NCBI GenBank assembly: GCA_964496755.1
Contig: CAZCBD010000011.1
Span: forward strand, 1-27,168
DNA length: 27,168 nt
Source of the DNA: CAZCBD01 sp964496755
GTDB lineage: Bacteria; Bacteroidota; Ignavibacteria; Ignavibacteriales; Melioribacteraceae
Direction: 5' to 3'
Both the position numbers and the translations under genes were made by a program. The notes beneath the pieces were generated by a model, which saw only the letters and a program-made list of their open reading frames with translations, made no database searches and was not told the origin of the DNA. Shown in pieces: positions 7,792-16,290 of this stretch; within the stretch, counting starts at the first letter, position 1; each line of letters starts with the position of its first letter.

Positions 7792-9363
7792 ATGGGTGAT
7801 ATTCCGGTAAATTTCTTTTGGTTTGTAGCTATAGGAACCGTTGTTATAGTTTCACTTATTTTAGCATTTATCGGAATTATTATCTTAAATAACAGATCCT
7901 TAAAAGAAGAAAAAGATTTTACATTAAGTATCCTGCAAAACTCTACCGGATTAATTTTAGTATTAGATGAAAACGGCATTATTAGAAATTTCAATAAAGC
8001 CTTGGAAATGATAAGCGGTTACCTATCTAAAGATGTAGTTGGCGAAAAAATTTCTCTCTGCAAATTATTTATTAATCCGGAAACCGTTAAAACCCTCAAG
8101 CAAGGAATTGAATCAACTCAAAAACATATTACCACCGAATTAATAACCAAAGAAAATGATATAAAACAAATCTCCTGGAGTTGTAATTTTTATACTAAAG
8201 CGGATCAATCGAAAAAATGGATAATTTGGACGGGTAATGACATAACCGAATTAATTCAGACACAAGCAGAATTGGAAAGAATCAATCAGAATCTCGAAAT
8301 AATGGTAGAAGAACGGACTGAAGAATTAGATGCTTTAATTTCTCAATCTCCCTTGGCAATTTTAGTTTTTGATACTGATGGCGAATTAATTTCCTCAAAT
8401 AAAATATTTAATAATTTTTTCCCGGATGAAAGAGCTTTTTTGGAACAATCCTACAGTTTTAATCTTTTTGAAAAACCGTTTCTAACACGCTCGAATTTTA
8501 TTCAAAACATAATTAAACTACTAGATGGGAAAAACAAAATTCCTTTTGATGACATTAATGTTCCCGAAGAAATAAATTATTTCAAGTTTAAACAAAATAT
8601 TAAATGGATAAATATGATTTTTTACCCGGTAATTAATAAATCGAAAAAAATATTTCGTATGATTTGTTTAATAGATGATATTACAAAACAAAAAACATCT
8701 TCTCAAGTAATTCATAATTACGAGCTACAAAAATTACGTACCTCAACAATGTTAGAAACAATAGAAATGGAACGAAAAAGAATTTCACAAGATTTACATG
8801 ATGGAATCGGACAATTATTAACCGGTATTAAATTAAAACTTGAAACCTTAGAATACATAACGGACATATCTCATCCTCTTTTAACAGAATCTCAAGATCT
8901 ATTGATGCGTGCCGGAAACGAATTAAGAATGATTATCCGAGATTTACACCCGCAAGAATTGGAAAAATTCGGTTTAATTTCATCAATTGAAAATTTACTT
9001 TCCCGAACCTTTAACAATACCCGGATTGAAGTCAATTATGATACGCGTTTTAACGGAACTCTTTCTGAAACTCAAAGCATTACAATTTACAGAATTATTC
9101 AAGAAGCTGTTACTAATATTGCAAAGCACAGTAAATGTACCCGATGCAGTGTTAAAATAATGGGAAACGAAACTAAACTGGATATCAGCATTGAAGATAA
9201 CGGAATCGGTTTTGATATAAACGCAGTAAACTCAAAAGGCCACGGATTAAATAATTTTAACCAAAGAGCCCAACTTATTAACGGCAAATGTGAAATAAAT
9301 TCACAAATTGGGAAAGGTACTTTTATAAATATTAATATTCCATTAGGGACAAAAAATGAATAA
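7792..9363 (+). CDS. Membrane sensor histidine kinase, NarL/DesK type (HisKA_3) with PAS domains
   Basis: This 523-aa protein has one N-terminal membrane helix (about 9-32), then two PAS-like regions (about 42-155 and 182-298) joined by a coiled coil (QTQAELERINQNLEIMVEER). The dimerisation/phosphoacceptor domain follows with ERKRISQDLHDGIGQLLTG (His336), the HisKA_3 signature. The ATPase domain has EAVTNIAKHS (Asn442), EDNGIGFD (Asp469) and GHGLNNFNQRA. It would autophosphorylate His336 and pass the phosphate to the regulator whose start codon overlaps the last 8 bases of this gene. There is almost no periplasmic part (about 8 residues), so input probably comes from within the membrane, from the preceding membrane protein, or through the PAS domains. 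No ribosome-binding site is obvious before the ATG. Confidence 0.93.
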   Translation: MGDIPVNFFWFVAIGTVVIVSLILAFIGIIILNNRSLKEEKDFTLSILQNSTGLILVLDENGIIRNFNKALEMISGYLSKDVVGEKISLCKLFINPETVKTLKQGIESTQKHITTELITKENDIKQISWSCNFYTKADQSKKWIIWTGNDITELIQTQAELERINQNLEIMVEERTEELDALISQSPLAILVFDTDGELISSNKIFNNFFPDERAFLEQSYSFNLFEKPFLTRSNFIQNIIKLLDGKNKIPFDDINVPEEINYFKFKQNIKWINMIFYPVINKSKKIFRMICLIDDITKQKTSSQVIHNYELQKLRTSTMLETIEMERKRISQDLHDGIGQLLTGIKLKLETLEYITDISHPLLTESQDLLMRAGNELRMIIRDLHPQELEKFGLISSIENLLSRTFNNTRIEVNYDTRFNGTLSETQSITIYRIIQEAVTNIAKHSKCTRCSVKIMGNETKLDISIEDNGIGFDINAVNSKGHGLNNFNQRAQLINGKCEINSQIGKGTFININIPLGTKNE

Positions 9364-10015
9364 AACAAAAGTTGTAATTGCTGACGATCATTCCGTATTG
9401 CGTGACAGTTTAAAAAGTGCTTTAAAACTCGATGACTCTATTTCAGTTGTTGGCGAAGCAAAAGATGGTCTTGAGGCAATAGAACTGGTAAGCAAACATC
9501 GACCGGAATTAGTTTTAATGGATATTAACATGCCATATCTTGATGGAATTGTTGCTTCACATGAAATCAAACAAAAATTCCCGGAAACAAAAATCTTACT
9601 GCTCACTATGCATGACAATAAGCAATATATATTTTCAGCCTTACAAGCTGGCATAGAAGGCTATATTCTGAAGATGTCAAATTTAAAACAAGTTATTGAA
9701 GCTATGCATATTATTATAAATGGTGATACTTTTTTTGATAGTTCTATTACTGAAATATTGAAAGATAAATTATTCACTTCTCCCCCCCACAAAAACAATT
9801 ATGATATTTACAGTTATTTTGGCATTACAAATCGTGAAAAAGACATCATTGATTTGATAATTACCGGATACACAACTCAAGAAATTGCCGATAAATTAAA
9901 TATCAGTGTTCATACAGCTAGTAATCACAGAACAAGATTATTAAAAAAATTAAACTTGAAAAACACAGCTGAGTTAATAGTATTCGCTATTAAAGAAGGT
10001 TTATATTCCGTATAA
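9356..10015 (+). CDS. NarL/LuxR-family response regulator
   Basis: This 219-aa protein has an N-terminal receiver domain with the acidic pocket Asp10/Asp11, the phospho-acceptor Asp56 in VLMDINMPYLDG, the switch Thr in LLTMHD and Lys in YILKMS. After a linker comes a LuxR/NarL helix-turn-helix (about 152-216) with GITNREKDIIDLIITGYTTQ and the recognition-helix region HTASNHRTRLLKKLNLKNTA. It is the cognate partner of the HisKA_3 kinase because its ATG overlaps the end of that gene by 8 bases, which also implies translational coupling. Phosphorylation would drive dimerisation and DNA binding. Targets are not visible; autoregulation of the operon at 6789 or control of the peptidase gene 59 bases downstream are candidates. 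Confidence 0.95.
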   Translation: MNKTKVVIADDHSVLRDSLKSALKLDDSISVVGEAKDGLEAIELVSKHRPELVLMDINMPYLDGIVASHEIKQKFPETKILLLTMHDNKQYIFSALQAGIEGYILKMSNLKQVIEAMHIIINGDTFFDSSITEILKDKLFTSPPHKNNYDIYSYFGITNREKDIIDLIITGYTTQEIADKLNISVHTASNHRTRLLKKLNLKNTAELIVFAIKEGLYSV

Positions 10016-10074
10016 AAAAAATCACTGCTTAAATTAGATACAATAAAACTCAACTAACACAACCGGAGGCATTA

Positions 10075-12681
10075 ATGAAAAAAATATCTATCTTTTTCAT
10101 CCTCAGTATATTTCTTGTTTTAACTATTCAAGCTCAAAACAATATTCAAGATCCTAAAAGTTTTTTTGGATTTACACCGGGGGATGATTCACAACTATTC
10201 AATTACGAACAAATGATTGAATATTTTAAAATTCTGGATAGTTCTTCTTCAAAATTAAAATTGGAGGAAATTGGTATTTCGCCATTAGGTAAAAAAATAT
10301 ATATTGCTTTTATTTCTTCCGAAAAAAATATTTCAAATTTAAAGCGATTGCAAGAAATTAATAAAGAACTTGCTTTAAACCCTAATTTATCTTCTGAAGA
10401 ACTAAATAAATTAACTGAAGAAGGAAAGGTCTTTATCTTAGCAACTTTATCCATGCATTCAACCGAAGTGGGACCATCGCAATCAGCTCCCTTAATTGCC
10501 TATAATTTAATTACGTCAAATAATAGAAGAATTGTTAAAAATTTAAATAATGTAGTTTACATGATGCTACCTTGTCATAATCCTGATGGTATGGACATGG
10601 TAGTTGAAAATTATCTTAAATACCGGAACACAAAATATGATGGGGCATCTTTACCAAGAGTTTACCATAAATATGTTGGCCACGATAATAATCGTGATTT
10701 TGTTACCCTAACTCAATCAGACACAAAAGCAATTTCAAAAATTACATCCTCTACTTGGTTTCCACAAGTTATGATTGAAAAACATCAAATGGGAAAAACC
10801 GGCGTGCGCTATTTTGTACCACCAATGCATGATCCTATAGCAGAAAATGTTGACGAAGGTTTGTGGAACTGGATAAATATTTTCGGAGCAAATTTAATTA
10901 CTGATCTTACTAATGATGGATGTAGTGGCGTTACACAGCATAATTTGTTTGATAATTATTGGCCGGGTTCAACAGAAACCTGTTTGTGGAAAAACGTTAT
11001 CGCAATGTTATCCGAAGCCGCAAGCGTTAATACAGCTACTCCAATTTATGTTGAACCTTCTGAATTGAGAGTTAGTGGAAAAGGTTTGGCAGAATATAAA
11101 AAAAGTATAAATATGCCTTTGCCGTGGCCCGGTGGCTGGTGGCGCTTATCGGATATTGTTAAACTTGAATATTCTTCAACTCTTTCCCTGATCAATACTG
11201 CCTCTTTACGAAAAAACGATATCCTTCGATTTAGAAATAATATTTGTAAAAAAGAAATTCAGAAAGGCAAATCTTCAGCACCATATTATTTTCATCTGCC
11301 TATTAATCAACATGATCAGAGCGAGTTAATTGATTTGGTTAATTTACTCAATGAACACGGTATAAAAGTTTATTCTGCAAAAGAGGACTTTGAATCGGGT
11401 AATATTCGAATCAAAACAAACGATATAATTGTTCCGCTGGCACAGCCTTTCCGTGCTTTTCTTAAAGAAGTTTTGGAAAAGCAAAAGTACCCTGAGAGAC
11501 ACTATACCCGAAATGGCAAATTAATTATGCCTTACGATATAACAAGTTGGTCATTACCTTTACATCGTGGAATAGAATGCAACGAAATTAATTCTCGTTT
11601 TATTTCATTAGAAAGCCAATTACAGTTAATTAAAAAACTCAATATTAATTCTGACTTAAATTATTTAAACTCAAAATATTTAGTGTTTAATGTATGCAAT
11701 AATGAAAGTTATAAAGCAATGTTTTTTGCACTGAAAAAAAAGCTGCCTGTTTATAGGATATTTAAGAGTGAAAATTATAAAGACGGATCATTTGTGATTG
11801 AAACTGATAATACTTTTAACAAATTTGTTCAAACATTAAATATTAAGCCCAATGGAATTTCGTCCCTTAATAATCTAATCGTAAAAAAAATTAAGGCTCC
11901 TAAAATAGGATTAATTGAAACCTACTTTCATGACATGGATGCCGGATGGACTCGTTATATTTTCGATACTTATCATATAAAATATACTGTCATAAATCCT
12001 CCGGAAATCAAAAAACTGGACTTAACCAAATATGATATTTTAATTTTTCCCGATGCAAACAAGAATTTACTTTTATACGGTAAATACAAATCCCAGAGCG
12101 GATATTCTCCAAGTAGTTATCCTCCTGAATTTGCGAAAGGTATGGAAAACAAAGGATTAGAAAAAATAATAAAATTTATTAACAGAGGAGGAATTGTTTT
12201 AAGTTGGAAACAATCTACATCAATGTTTACAGGTACACATAAAATTAAAAAAGATAATACCTTTGATGAATTCAGATTTCCATTTTATGATGTCTCCTCT
12301 TCTCTTCGCCAAAAGGGTTTAAATATTACCGGTTCTCTAATTAAAATTAAATTGAAGAAAAATACACTTTTAACTTTAGGAATGCCGGAAACCATTGGAG
12401 TTTTTCATAGAAGCAGTCCGGTATTTTCAACAACTCTTCCACGCTTTGATACCGACAGACGGATAATAGGATTTTTCCCTGAAGATGAAAATCTTTTACT
12501 TAGCGGTTATGCTAACAATGCAAAGTTACTTGAGAATAAAGCTGCAATTATTTGGCTAAAAAAAGGGAAAGGACAATTGATTGTGTATTCTTTCAATCCT
12601 GAATTTAGAGCTTCTACACAAGGAAGCTTCAAATTAGTTTTTAACGCTTTACTATTACCCAAAAATTATACTTGTAAATAA
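10075..12681 (+). CDS. Exported M14-family zinc carboxypeptidase with GATase-like C-terminal region
   Basis: This 868-aa protein begins with a signal peptide (MKKISIFFILSIFLVLTIQA, then QNN). The peptidase domain spans about 40-330. The zinc ligands are His128 and Glu131 in SMHSTEVG, and His237 in EKHQMG. Asn205 and Arg207 in GHDNNRDF are the likely substrate-carboxylate binders, and Glu314 in MLSEAAS is the likely catalytic base. The remainder is far longer than a simple carboxypeptidase. Around residues 615-720 it resembles a class I glutamine-amidotransferase-like fold (PKIGLIETYFHDMDAG, then YDILIFPDA, then INRGGIVLSW), an arrangement I recall from other M14 proteins in this phylum. It would cleave peptides in the periplasm or at the surface. 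No type IX sorting domain is seen at the C-terminus. A GGAGG ribosome-binding site precedes the ATG. Confidence 0.9.
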   Translation: MKKISIFFILSIFLVLTIQAQNNIQDPKSFFGFTPGDDSQLFNYEQMIEYFKILDSSSSKLKLEEIGISPLGKKIYIAFISSEKNISNLKRLQEINKELALNPNLSSEELNKLTEEGKVFILATLSMHSTEVGPSQSAPLIAYNLITSNNRRIVKNLNNVVYMMLPCHNPDGMDMVVENYLKYRNTKYDGASLPRVYHKYVGHDNNRDFVTLTQSDTKAISKITSSTWFPQVMIEKHQMGKTGVRYFVPPMHDPIAENVDEGLWNWINIFGANLITDLTNDGCSGVTQHNLFDNYWPGSTETCLWKNVIAMLSEAASVNTATPIYVEPSELRVSGKGLAEYKKSINMPLPWPGGWWRLSDIVKLEYSSTLSLINTASLRKNDILRFRNNICKKEIQKGKSSAPYYFHLPINQHDQSELIDLVNLLNEHGIKVYSAKEDFESGNIRIKTNDIIVPLAQPFRAFLKEVLEKQKYPERHYTRNGKLIMPYDITSWSLPLHRGIECNEINSRFISLESQLQLIKKLNINSDLNYLNSKYLVFNVCNNESYKAMFFALKKKLPVYRIFKSENYKDGSFVIETDNTFNKFVQTLNIKPNGISSLNNLIVKKIKAPKIGLIETYFHDMDAGWTRYIFDTYHIKYTVINPPEIKKLDLTKYDILIFPDANKNLLLYGKYKSQSGYSPSSYPPEFAKGMENKGLEKIIKFINRGGIVLSWKQSTSMFTGTHKIKKDNTFDEFRFPFYDVSSSLRQKGLNITGSLIKIKLKKNTLLTLGMPETIGVFHRSSPVFSTTLPRFDTDRRIIGFFPEDENLLLSGYANNAKLLENKAAIIWLKKGKGQLIVYSFNPEFRASTQGSFKLVFNALLLPKNYTCK

Positions 12682-12696
12682 AATATGCTAATATTG

Positions 12697-12727
12697 TTTT
12701 AAGGGCTACAAAATGTAGTCCTTAAAA
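12697..12727. terminator. Probable bidirectional terminator between the peptidase and exonuclease genes
   Basis: A 14-bp stem, TTTTAAGGGCTACA with TGTAGTCCTTAAAA (one G-T pair), has a 3-base loop AAA. It sits exactly between two convergent genes and overlaps the stop codon of the minus-strand gene. The T stretch is part of the stem on both strands, so it can serve either direction. No extra T run follows. Confidence 0.6.
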
Positions 12728-14173
12728 CATTTCAAATTGCGATTCATTTTCAGGAAATTCTTTTTCAATATACTCTTTCAACTCTTTCAATAATTGCTTT
12801 TGCTCATCATCTAAATCCCGTGTTGCCACAATATTTTCAATTTCTCTTAATGCGGTTTGTGGTACCATTTTTAATTCACCTTTAAAATCAATCATCGGGG
12901 AATCAACACTTGTCGGATTTATTTTATTATAAAATTTAATTGATAAATCATGGAAATCACTCTCTGCAATTTTCTTCCGGTTTCTATACAATATTCTGAA
13001 AAATAATTCTTTCAAATCTAAATTATTCGTTTGCTTTATTGCTCTAACTTTACCTACCCAATCCAGGTTGTTAAAATTTAATATTTCTTCTTTTTCAGAT
13101 TTTGACCAAAAACCCCTAGAATATAACTTAGCATCTATATCAACATTTTTAATTTCAGGATATTCAAATTTTCTGTGAAAATTTATTATTTCATTTAAAA
13201 GGTTTTCTTTTGAACTTAAAAATTTTAAATTTGAAGAAGTTATCTTTAAACGATCCGAAGAAATTAAAACATTAGTCTTTTCATAGGAAGGAAATAACAC
13301 CTCTGCCCCTCCGTTATTCTTTCTTATTACAAATGTATTTTCGGAAATCGAATTGGAATTAACATTTGAAAGCTCTTCCAAATCCAACCGAAGCCAGAGC
13401 TGACTTTTATATTTTTCTGATTCACCTAATAATAAAACAGGGGCAGCATAATTTAATTTGTAACCAAATTTACTATTTATCATTATGGCAAATTTTTGTG
13501 CCGTGAAGCTATTCGGAAAAGCATTTGAAAACTTTTCTATTCTTTCGTGTTCAATCTTTTTATCAAATGAATTTTCAAGATAATCCCAAAGTTTAATATC
13601 AGCTTTTAACCTCTTAGCTAATTCAACCGTAGCAATAACATCTACCAGTGCATTATGCGCTTGACCTTCCGCCAAATTATTTACACTGCTTATATATTCA
13701 AGTCGGAGTGTAGGCGCACCATTTATTTCCGGCCATTGAATAATATCTTTTCGGAATAAACGAAATACTGTTGCAATTGGTAATAAGTCAATTCTTTTGC
13801 AATTGTTTAGATATTGATGTGTATAAGGATCTAAGAGATTTCTATAAAATGAAAAACGTAAAAACTCATCATCAAACCCCAAATTATTATAGCCAATACT
13901 AATGGTCCCCGGTTCGTTAATTATTTTATGAATTTTTTTTATCGCCTCATATTCCGTAACTCCCTCGTTCAGTGTTTTTGAAATTCCGATCCTGTGTGTA
14001 ATTATTGCCCCCGGAGAGGGTATAATATCCGGCCGCAACTTAATCAGAAAATCATATCTTTCTAACTCATTAAACTTATCATCAGTTCTAATTGCAGCAA
14101 ACTGAAGAATTTGGTCAAACGATTTATTTAAACCACTTGTTTCCAAATCGTAAAAAAGGTAACTTTTTTTCAT
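12722..14173 (-). CDS. sbcB: Exodeoxyribonuclease I
   Basis: This 483-aa protein is close to the 475 residues of the E. coli enzyme, a 3'-to-5' single-strand DNA exonuclease used in recombination and mismatch repair. The DEDDh catalytic set is visible: Asp9 and Glu11 in FYDLETSGLN, Asp101 in YNNLGFDDEFLR, and His173 and Asp178 in GQAHNALVDVIATVELAKRL. PSPGAIITHRIGIS also matches the ExoI family. The rest fits the ExoI SH3-like and C-terminal helical domains, ending with KQLLKELKEYIEKEFP. It starts 9 bases after the stop of the glycerate kinase gene, so the two are co-transcribed, though no functional link is evident. The gene symbol rests on full-length similarity of motif order and size. Confidence 0.92.
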   Translation of the reverse strand: MKKSYLFYDLETSGLNKSFDQILQFAAIRTDDKFNELERYDFLIKLRPDIIPSPGAIITHRIGISKTLNEGVTEYEAIKKIHKIINEPGTISIGYNNLGFDDEFLRFSFYRNLLDPYTHQYLNNCKRIDLLPIATVFRLFRKDIIQWPEINGAPTLRLEYISSVNNLAEGQAHNALVDVIATVELAKRLKADIKLWDYLENSFDKKIEHERIEKFSNAFPNSFTAQKFAIMINSKFGYKLNYAAPVLLLGESEKYKSQLWLRLDLEELSNVNSNSISENTFVIRKNNGGAEVLFPSYEKTNVLISSDRLKITSSNLKFLSSKENLLNEIINFHRKFEYPEIKNVDIDAKLYSRGFWSKSEKEEILNFNNLDWVGKVRAIKQTNNLDLKELFFRILYRNRKKIAESDFHDLSIKFYNKINPTSVDSPMIDFKGELKMVPQTALREIENIVATRDLDDEQKQLLKELKEYIEKEFPENESQFEMF

Positions 14174-14182
14174 AATTTATTT

Positions 14183-15298
14183 CTATATCATTTTTTTTAA
14201 GATTAAACTATTAATTATTTTAATTAAATATCCCCGCGCATTTTCTATCGAATCATCTTCCGAAGCAGCTAATTCGAAAACCGAATTAACCGAATCAAAT
14301 AATTTCAAGTCCTCAACCTGTTGAATCATGCCGGCTAATAAGTAAACTTTTTTGTTATATTTTTTTGCTAAACATGCAACAGAATGTGGAACCTTGCCAA
14401 ACTTAGATTGAGAATCATATTTTCCTTCACCGGTCAAAATCAAATCCGAATTTTCAATAATTTTTTCTAATCCGATTATTTTAGCGATGGAATCAAATCC
14501 ATTCAATAATTCCGCATTGCAAAAAAACAAAAAACCGCCTGCAATACCACCCGCGGCTCCGGTACCCGCAAGATCGGAATAATCTTTCCCACAAAACCAT
14601 GTTGCTTTTTTAATAAAGTTCTGCATCCCATTTTCTAATAATTCGATTTCATTTTTGTTTGCTCCTTTCTGGTTCGCATAAGTTTTTGAAGCTCCAAAAT
14701 TTCCAATCATTGGATTCCTTACATCGCAGAATATTTTAATTTTTACTGAATGCTTATTAAGTACAAAATTACTATCATCAATTTTGTTAATCCTTATTAA
14801 ATCTTTACCAACAATATTATCTATAGTGGAATTGTTTTCATCAAGAAATCTCATTCCCAATTCCTGCAATGCCCCTGCAGCTGCATCATTAGTTGAACTA
14901 CCACCGACCCCCAACCAAATTTCATCAACACAATTTTCTATAGCAAATTTTATTGCTTCTCCTAATCCCTTAGTTGTTGTATACATTGGATTTCTTTTTT
15001 CTTTGGGAAGTAAATGCAAACCAACAATGGTTGACAAATCAACAATTGCAATATGATTATCTACAAAACCAATAGGTACGCTAATTTTTTTTTTCAAAGG
15101 ACCGGTAACATTATAGTTTTTAACAACCGTTTTTTTTATAGAATTAATCGTCGATAAAAAACCCTCTCCACCATCACTCAAAGGCAAGCTAATATAAGAA
15201 TGACTAGTATTTAAATTAATTTGTTTGGCAATAATCTGACAAACAGCTATTGCCGAAAGACAATTTTTAAATTTATCGAATGCTAATAATATTTTCAC
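14183..15298 (-). CDS. glxK: Glycerate 2-kinase (GarK/GlxK family)
   Basis: This 371-aa protein matches the usual size of the glycerate kinase type 1 family, which phosphorylates D-glycerate with ATP to make 2-phosphoglycerate and so links glyoxylate or serine breakdown to glycolysis. Seen directly: the N-terminal KILLAFDKFKNCLSA (family pattern KIVIAPDSFKG), PLSDGGEGF, GVGGSSTNDAAAGALQELG, GTGAAGGIAGGF and LTGEGKYDSQSKFGKVP. The start codon is GTG (bases 15296-15298 read as GTG on the minus strand), with AAGAGA 5 bases before it as ribosome-binding site. It is the first gene of a pair with exonuclease I. A phosphofructokinase gene lies in the same window but in a different unit. Confidence 0.93.
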   Translation of the reverse strand: MKILLAFDKFKNCLSAIAVCQIIAKQINLNTSHSYISLPLSDGGEGFLSTINSIKKTVVKNYNVTGPLKKKISVPIGFVDNHIAIVDLSTIVGLHLLPKEKRNPMYTTTKGLGEAIKFAIENCVDEIWLGVGGSSTNDAAAGALQELGMRFLDENNSTIDNIVGKDLIRINKIDDSNFVLNKHSVKIKIFCDVRNPMIGNFGASKTYANQKGANKNEIELLENGMQNFIKKATWFCGKDYSDLAGTGAAGGIAGGFLFFCNAELLNGFDSIAKIIGLEKIIENSDLILTGEGKYDSQSKFGKVPHSVACLAKKYNKKVYLLAGMIQQVEDLKLFDSVNSVFELAASEDDSIENARGYLIKIINSLILKKMI

Positions 15299-15314
15299 AA
15301 AATCTCTTTAGTAG

Positions 15315-15731
15315 TTAATCATTTGTTGAAGTTAATTCTTTTATTGCATAAAAAAGAATTGCAGTAAATAATCCACAGCCTAAAACAAAAATTATATTTG
15401 AAGAGGTATTCAGCTTTTCAAATACATATTTCATTTTTCTTACATTATAAAATGCAAAATTAATAAATTCATCAATACTATTAAACTTGGTATTATTTTC
15501 AATTGCCTTCTTTAATCGCATAACAGTTTCATTACGCGAAAAATTTCTATCCGGTTTTAGAAAAGAACGGATTTTAAAATTACCTGCAAAAACATTAAGC
15601 TTGATTTTTTTAAGTTCAAAACTATTGTCTTTTCTTATTAAAACAAAAGCATTACCTTTTCCATCGCCAACAGCGTGATGTGTTTTAAGCCCGTCATACA
15701 CTGTCAAATGTAATCCTTTATAATTTGGCAT
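15315..15731 (-). CDS. Tail-anchored small protein resembling a degenerate LRAT/NC domain
   Basis: I chose the ATG at 15731 (138 aa) because AGAAGGAAG stands 7 bases before it; a longer frame reaching 15815 has no such site. A single membrane helix lies at the C-terminus (about 112-130, SNIIFVLGCGLFTAILFYAI). The soluble part recalls the LRAT/NC (NlpC/P60-like) domain: LKTHHAVGDGKG (His18-His19) resembles the family's THHGI..GDG. NFSRNETVMRLKKAIENNTK resembles the RFSPEE..RA..RLGE.. stretch. NSIDEFINFAFYN aligns with NNCEHFA.WC..G. In that alignment the catalytic Cys is Ile86 and the following His is Glu88, so it would be inactive as a thiol acyltransferase or peptidase. This assignment is my own pattern match and needs a profile search. 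The gene is divergent from the histone-like gene. Confidence 0.75.
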   Translation of the reverse strand: MPNYKGLHLTVYDGLKTHHAVGDGKGNAFVLIRKDNSFELKKIKLNVFAGNFKIRSFLKPDRNFSRNETVMRLKKAIENNTKFNSIDEFINFAFYNVRKMKYVFEKLNTSSNIIFVLGCGLFTAILFYAIKELTSTND

Positions 15732-15868
15732 TATATACTTCCTTCTATTCTTAAATTCTAAAATATAAAATAATTTAATCCGAATGCCATAAAATATTGC
15801 AAAAAAAAATATCAACTGTTATATTGCAAATACCAACTACTAATTTATTAAACAATCGAGAGGTTTAC

Positions 15869-16246
15869 ATGGCAAAAGCAACTACAAAAAAAAGAGCAAT
15901 TTCAACAAATGAAGTGAAACTAAAATCGGCGATGGAGCTTAAGAAAAAATTAGTCGCCTCTCGACAAAAAGCCACAAAAGAACGTCAAGCAATTAGTAAA
16001 AAATTAACTGCTGCTGTTAAAGCAGAAGAAAAATTAAAAAAAGAAATTGTTCAAGCTGACCAAAAAATAGCTAAGGCTAGAGAAGCTATTAAAAAGGAAA
16101 AAGAAGCAGCAAAGAAAACCGTAACAAAAAAAACCGTAGCAAAAAAGGTTGCAAAAAAACCTGTGGCAAAAAAAGTTGCTAAAAAAACCGTAACAAAAAA
16201 GGTTACTAAAAAACCTGTAGCGAAAAAAACAACGAAAAAAAAATAA
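15869..16246 (+). CDS. Lysine-rich histone H1-like protein
   Basis: This 125-aa protein starts at the ATG preceded by GAGAGG (15858-15863); an upstream TTG frame is less likely. Residues 1-85 are rich in Lys, Ala and Glu and should form a long helix or coiled coil (KEKLKK and KKEIVQADQKIAKAREAIKK types). Residues about 86-125 are a pure Lys/Ala/Val/Thr/Pro tail built on repeats such as KKPVAKK and KKTVTKK. Such tails occur in bacterial H1-like (Hc1/AlgP-like) proteins, which bind and compact DNA without sequence specificity. It is the single gene of its unit, closed by a strong terminator, and divergent from the tail-anchored protein at 15315-15731. DNA binding is inferred from composition. 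The tail is also a repeat at DNA level and may vary in length between strains. Confidence 0.85.
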   Translation: MAKATTKKRAISTNEVKLKSAMELKKKLVASRQKATKERQAISKKLTAAVKAEEKLKKEIVQADQKIAKAREAIKKEKEAAKKTVTKKTVAKKVAKKPVAKKVAKKTVTKKVTKKPVAKKTTKKK

Positions 16247-16263
16247 GAACTAAATAATATTTG

Positions 16264-16290
16264 AAAAGCGAGTTTTTACTCGCTTTTTTT
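16264..16290. terminator. Bidirectional terminator between the histone-like and membrane protein genes
   Basis: A perfect 10-bp stem, AAAAGCGAGT with ACTCGCTTTT, has a TTTT loop and a T run to 16290 on the plus strand. On the minus strand it ends in TTTT. The stop codon of the convergent membrane protein gene lies inside it. Confidence 0.9.

Noticed and set aside
15732..15815. Longer form of the tail-anchored protein with a hydrophobic N-terminus
   Set aside because: No ribosome-binding site supports the upstream start, while AGAAGGAAG clearly marks the ATG at 15731.
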